NCBI RefSeq assembly: GCF_016056375.1
Contig: NZ_JAEDAE010000003.1
Coordinates: 496,001 to 560,000, forward strand
Direction: 5' to 3'
From: Hymenobacter negativus
Lineage (GTDB): Bacteria > Bacteroidota > Bacteroidia > Cytophagales > Hymenobacteraceae
DNA length: 64,000 bases
The position numbers and the translations under genes were made by a program. Position 1 is the first letter of the stretch; the number at the start of each line of letters is the position of its first letter. Below, one piece after another: positions 60,615-64,000 of this stretch. The notes below the pieces were generated by a model that saw only the letters and a list, made by a program, of their open reading frames with translations, was not told the origin of the DNA and ran no database searches.

Positions 60615-62465
60615 ATGTTTACGCTCGCTACTCCCGCTGCTCGTTTGTTTTGCCTGGCCACGCTGGGTTTGTTGCTGCCCGCCGCCGCCATGGCGCAGGC
60701 ACCCACCATTAGTAGCGTAACGCCGGCCACGGCCGCCCCCGGCGCCACAGTCACCATCACCGGCACCAACCTCATGGGCTTCACCTCGGTGCTGCTGAAC
60801 GGCCAGGCCGTGCGCGCCACGCCGGGACTGGTGCCCGCTACCACGGCCACCTTCATCGTGCCGGCCGCTGCCGGCACCGGCCGGGTGCGGCTGACCACTG
60901 CTGCCGGCACCGCCGTGAGCGCCGCCCGGCTGGGTGTGACCCGGACTTCCTCCAACAGCAACTACGGCCAGCTGAACACCAACGCCACCAGCGCCACCGC
61001 AGCCGGTGCTTATTCGACCCCCGTGGCTGCCGACCTCGACAAGGATGGCTTGCTGGAACTGCTGGTGGGCCAGGGCGACGGCACCATGATTGACTACGAG
61101 CAGACGGCCACCAACCAGCCCTTCAGCACCACGGGCACGGTCATCACCTTGTTTGCGGGCGGCGCTACCGTCGATGTGGGCCTCTACGCCAAGCCGACGG
61201 TAAGCGACCTCGACGGCGACGGCCTGCAGGAAATCATCGTGGGCGAAGAGAATGGCAAAGTGCTGATTTACGAACAGAATGCCAGCACGGGCGCCAACGC
61301 CTTTAAAATGGGCGCCGGCACTACCTTGTTTGCCAACCCCTACGGCGTTACCACGTCGGGCACGCCCAACGCTGGTTCTTATGCCCGTCCTTCGGTGGGC
61401 GACATCGACAACGACGGCCTGGTTGACATCATCGTGGGCAGCAACAACGGCTACCTGAACCGCTACGAGCAGTTGGCCGCCACCAACGCCACCACGGCCG
61501 GCTTCAGCGCTGCCACCACCATCAAGCTGGCCAACGGCACGACTATCCTCGACGCCGGCGATGTAAGCAAGCCCCTCATCACCGACTACGACGGCGACGG
61601 TAAGCTCGACATGCTGGTGGGCAACTACGCTGGCAATGTGCAGCTCTACACCCAGACTTCGGTCAATGCCCTCACCTTTAGCTTCGTGCAGAACCTAAGC
61701 ACGGCCGGCACTGCCGCCACGGTTATCAACATGAGCAACGCGGGCACCAACCCCAGCAACATGAACGGCTACGCCGCTCCGGCCGTGACCGACTACGACG
61801 GCGACGGCCTGCTCGACCTCTTCATCGGCAACGGCACCGGTACTGTGTACCGCTACGAGCAAAATACTTCGGTCGTTGCTCCTTCCATCACCGCCCCGCT
61901 GCCGGTCGTGCTCAGCGCCTTTGGTGGCCAGGCCACCAGCGCCGGCAACCGCCTGAGCTGGACCACGGCCCAGGAATTGAACAGCGCCAGCTTCGTGGTT
62001 GAAGCCTCGGCCGATGGCACCGCCTTCACTGCCGTAGCCGAGCTGGCCGCCGCCGGCAACAGCACCAGCACCCGTAACTACGAGTACCTCGACGCCTCGG
62101 CTGCTGCCCAGGCTGCCAACCGCCGCTACTACCGCCTGCGCCAGGTGGACCTGGACGGTACCACCAACTACTCACCGGTAGTAACCCTGAGCCGCACTGC
62201 CGCCACCGCTGCTCCCGCTACCGCCGAAGCCTACCCCAACCCCTTCACCGACCAGCTTTCGGTGGCCCTGCCCGGCAGTATCGAGCCCCAGGCCACGACC
62301 GTGACGCTGCTCTCGCTGGCCGGCCGCCCGGTGTTCGCTACCAAGCTGGCCCTGAGCGCCGCCCCCCAGGCCCTGGCTGGCCTGCCCGAGCTGCCCGCCG
62401 GGGTCTACGTTCTGCGCCTCACCACGGCCGGTGGCAGCATCACCCGCAAAGTAACCCGTCAATAA
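60615..62465 (+). CDS. Secreted IPT/TIG and FG-GAP (VCBS) repeat protein with T9SS sorting domain
   Basis: A 616-residue protein starting at the ATG at 60615, which begins a signal peptide (MFTLATPAARLFCLATLGLL, cleaved after AMAQA). An IPT/TIG Ig-like domain (about 28-105) has SSVTPATAAPGATVTITGTN. Five FG-GAP/VCBS units follow (about 130-420), each with a calcium-type loop such as ADLDKDGLLELLVG, SDLDGDGLQEIIVG or TDYDGDGKLDMLVG. After a second beta-sandwich (VLSAFGGQATSAGNRLSWTTAQE) the T9SS domain closes the protein (AYPNPFTDQL, LAGRPVF, AGVYVLRL). A calcium-stabilised propeller on the surface is likely. Confidence 0.92.
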   Translation: MFTLATPAARLFCLATLGLLLPAAAMAQAPTISSVTPATAAPGATVTITGTNLMGFTSVLLNGQAVRATPGLVPATTATFIVPAAAGTGRVRLTTAAGTAVSAARLGVTRTSSNSNYGQLNTNATSATAAGAYSTPVAADLDKDGLLELLVGQGDGTMIDYEQTATNQPFSTTGTVITLFAGGATVDVGLYAKPTVSDLDGDGLQEIIVGEENGKVLIYEQNASTGANAFKMGAGTTLFANPYGVTTSGTPNAGSYARPSVGDIDNDGLVDIIVGSNNGYLNRYEQLAATNATTAGFSAATTIKLANGTTILDAGDVSKPLITDYDGDGKLDMLVGNYAGNVQLYTQTSVNALTFSFVQNLSTAGTAATVINMSNAGTNPSNMNGYAAPAVTDYDGDGLLDLFIGNGTGTVYRYEQNTSVVAPSITAPLPVVLSAFGGQATSAGNRLSWTTAQELNSASFVVEASADGTAFTAVAELAAAGNSTSTRNYEYLDASAAAQAANRRYYRLRQVDLDGTTNYSPVVTLSRTAATAAPATAEAYPNPFTDQLSVALPGSIEPQATTVTLLSLAGRPVFATKLALSAAPQALAGLPELPAGVYVLRLTTAGGSITRKVTRQ

Positions 62466-62489
62466 GCCTCGGCTTTAGCTTTAAACGAA

Positions 62490-62530
62490 ACCGGCCCCGG
62501 CCTCCGTAAGGAGCGCCGGGGCCGGTGTTT
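62490..62530. terminator. Bidirectional terminator with GTAA tetraloop
   Basis: A 12-bp GC-rich stem (62490-62501 with 62515-62526) is extended by CTCC/GGAG around a GTAA loop, with one bulged base. A T-rich stretch follows on the plus strand. It separates convergent genes. Confidence 0.88.
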
Positions 62531-62532
62531 TG

Positions 62533-62829
62533 CTAATTATTAGGCAGTAGCGTATCGTCGTTTTTAGCACGAAATTCTTTCGTGGCTTCCAGCTGAAACA
62601 ACACAGCTCGAACTGCCGCCAGCGCCAGGATGGAGCCGCCTAGCCAGTACAGCAATCCGGGCGAGCCGCTTTGGGCTTTACCGTACTTGTCAGCAAATTG
62701 AAACTCACTGGCCCCGTTGCGTTCCATCAGCCACCCGCAGCCGATAAAGAATAGGCCCGTCAAGCTGGCCCAGGTATAGCCGCTCGACAACACGCGCTTT
62801 AAGTAGTAGAAAAAGAGAAAGCGCTTCAT
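62533..62829 (-). CDS. Small membrane protein, unknown
   Basis: A 98-residue protein with a basic N-terminus (MKRFLFFYYLKRVL) and two hydrophobic segments (about 20-36 and 58-78) separated by a polar loop (MERNGASEFQFADKYGKAQSG). It follows serA with only 7 bp between, so it is probably co-transcribed with it. No family is recognised; the layout suits a small inner-membrane protein. Confidence 0.7.
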   Translation of the reverse strand: MKRFLFFYYLKRVLSSGYTWASLTGLFFIGCGWLMERNGASEFQFADKYGKAQSGSPGLLYWLGGSILALAAVRAVLFQLEATKEFRAKNDDTLLPNN

Positions 62830-62836
62830 ATGGCAG

Positions 62837-64000
62837 TTAGTAAAGCACTCGGAACTTGATGGTGTGTGCCACCGCGCGCAGGGCCTGAATCACTTCCTGG
62901 TTATACTGCCGGTCGATATCCGTAATCACGTAGCCGATGTGCTCGTTGGTCTTCAGGTACTGGCCCAGGATGTTGACATGGTGCTGGGCCAGCACGTTGT
63001 TGATGTTGGCTAACACGCCGGGCACGTTGGCGTGGATGTGGATGAGGCGGTGGGCCTGTTGCGCGGGCAGCTGAATGTTGGGGAAATTGACCGACTGCTG
63101 GGTATTGCCAGTGTTGATGTACTGCATGATGCGCTCCGGCACAAACTCGGCAATGTTGCGCTGGGCCTCGGCCGTGCTGCCGCCGATGTGCGGCGTGAGC
63201 AGCACGTTGGGCAGGCCGCGCAGCTCGCTTTCGAAGGCTTCGTGGTTGGTTTTGGGCTCGTAAGGAAATACATCGACGGCCGCGCCGCCGAGGTGGCCGC
63301 TGCGCAGGGCCGCCGCCAGGGCCGGCACATCTACCACGTGGCCGCGGGCGTTGTTGATGAACAGCGCGCCTTTTTTCATGCGGGCAAACTCTTTCTCGCC
63401 GAAGAAATTCTCGTTCTCGGGACGGCCGTCGATGTGCAGTGTCACCACGTCGGACTGCTCCAGTAGCTCATCCAGGGCGCGGGCCTTTACGGCGTTGCCG
63501 AGCTGCAGTTTCTCGGCCATGTCGTAGTACATCACCTTCATGCCCACGGCCTCGGCCACCACCGAAAGCTGCGAGCCGATGTTGCCGTAACCCACAATGC
63601 CGAGGGTTTTGCCGCGAATCTCGAATGAGCCGCTGGCCGATTTGTCCCACTCGCCGACGTGCATTTTGGGGTTCTTTTCGGGGATGCGGCGGGCCAGCAC
63701 AATCAGCTCGGCCAGCGTGAGCTCTACCACCGAGCGGGTGTTGGAAAAAGGCGCGTTGAACACGGCTACGCCCTTTTTCATGGCCGCCGTGAGGTCAATC
63801 TGGTTGGTGCCGATGCAAAACGCCCCAATGCCAATTAGGCGGTTGGCCGCATCGAGCACGCGCTGCGTCACCTGCGTTTTCGAGCGGATGCCGAGCAGGC
63901 TCACGCCCTCGATGCGCTCGATGAGCTCGTCCTCGTCGAGGCCACCCTTCACTTCCTCCACCTGGTAGCCTTCCTGGCGGAAAAGCTCGGCGGCGCGGGC
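62837..64000 (-). CDS. serA: D-3-phosphoglycerate dehydrogenase, 5' end outside the window
   Basis: The frame is open from the window edge; 388 codons are visible and the N-terminus is missing. It is a D-2-hydroxyacid dehydrogenase: GIRSKTQVTQRVLDAANRL, the NAD-binding motif GIVGYGNIGSQLSVVAEA, and catalytic Arg, Glu and His in HIDGRPEN, VFPYEP and LLTPHIGGSTAEAQ. The C-terminal ACT domain (about the last 75 residues, HIHANVPGVLANINNVLAQHHVNI) is the serine-binding regulatory module of SerA. It carries out the first step of serine synthesis. The first visible codons (ARAAELFRQEGYQVEEVKGG) belong to the same protein, so the GTG at 63961 is not the start. Confidence 0.95.
   Translation of the reverse strand, partial: ARAAELFRQEGYQVEEVKGGLDEDELIERIEGVSLLGIRSKTQVTQRVLDAANRLIGIGAFCIGTNQIDLTAAMKKGVAVFNAPFSNTRSVVELTLAELIVLARRIPEKNPKMHVGEWDKSASGSFEIRGKTLGIVGYGNIGSQLSVVAEAVGMKVMYYDMAEKLQLGNAVKARALDELLEQSDVVTLHIDGRPENENFFGEKEFARMKKGALFINNARGHVVDVPALAAALRSGHLGGAAVDVFPYEPKTNHEAFESELRGLPNVLLTPHIGGSTAEAQRNIAEFVPERIMQYINTGNTQQSVNFPNIQLPAQQAHRLIHIHANVPGVLANINNVLAQHHVNILGQYLKTNEHIGYVITDIDRQYNQEVIQALRAVAHTIKFRVLY

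Overview
This is a GC-rich chromosomal window from a Bacteroidota bacterium, most likely Cytophagales close to Hymenobacter. The evidence is: several secreted proteins ending in a type IX secretion (T9SS) sorting domain with a YPNP-type start; promoters of the Bacteroidota TAnnTTTG type just upstream of genes; and gene orders typical of the phylum (ftsX-DUF3098-uppP-truB-ribF and parA/parB-DUF5683-dapB-lepB). No phage, insertion sequence, CRISPR array or classical defence island is visible. Most of the window is housekeeping sequence with secreted proteins and intergenic palindromes between.

Layout. 1-7.9 kb: a truncated M36-type metallopeptidase, a double-DUF4394 secreted protein, an SDR reductase, an acetyltransferase, a GNAT/nitrilase fusion and a T9SS cargo protein. 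7.9-13.4 kb: a 3-oxoacid CoA-transferase whose two subunit genes are separated by a secreted serine hydrolase, preceded by two paralogous carboxypeptidase-regulatory-like secreted proteins. 13.4-22.3 kb: an envelope and translation block (ribF, truB, uppP, DUF3098, ftsX, tamB). 22.4-28.3 kb, mostly plus strand: tsaD, smpB, an NlpC/P60 peptidase, an HNH nuclease, a fatty-acid desaturase, an alpha/beta hydrolase and a frameshifted small membrane protein. 28.3-33.5 kb: rpsA, tRNA-Cys and a cyanophycin synthetase. 33.5-40.4 kb: a beta-propeller-repeat T9SS protein, a coiled-coil membrane protein, two methyltransferases, kdsA, apaG and ung. 40.6-46 kb: lepB, dapB, DUF5683, parB, an unknown gene and parA. 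46-53.5 kb: a peptide-binding lipoprotein, an esterase, DUF6438, yidC, pyrG and a 57-residue membrane protein. 53.6-64 kb: a Na+/H+ antiporter, an old-yellow-enzyme reductase, a PBP4-type peptidase, an acetyltransferase, YHYH and FG-GAP T9SS proteins, and a truncated serA.

Functional links. Envelope building is a recurring theme: uppP, ftsX, tamB, yidC, lepB, kdsA, dapB, the PBP4-type peptidase and the NlpC/P60 peptidase. Chromosome partition (parA/parB) and translation (rpsA, truB, tsaD, smpB, tRNA-Cys) are also represented. At least five T9SS cargo proteins with unrelated bodies suggest a surface- or secretion-active lifestyle.

The most unusual structure is not a gene. At least seven different intergenic inverted-repeat types occur here, and three or four of them recur. 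They sit almost always at gene 3' ends. Members of the GAGACGC family supply the TAG stop codon of the gene they follow. Other points of interest are the split scoA/scoB pair, an AT-richer unknown gene between parA and parB, a one-base frameshift in a small membrane-protein gene, and a cyanophycin synthetase without a neighbouring cyanophycinase.
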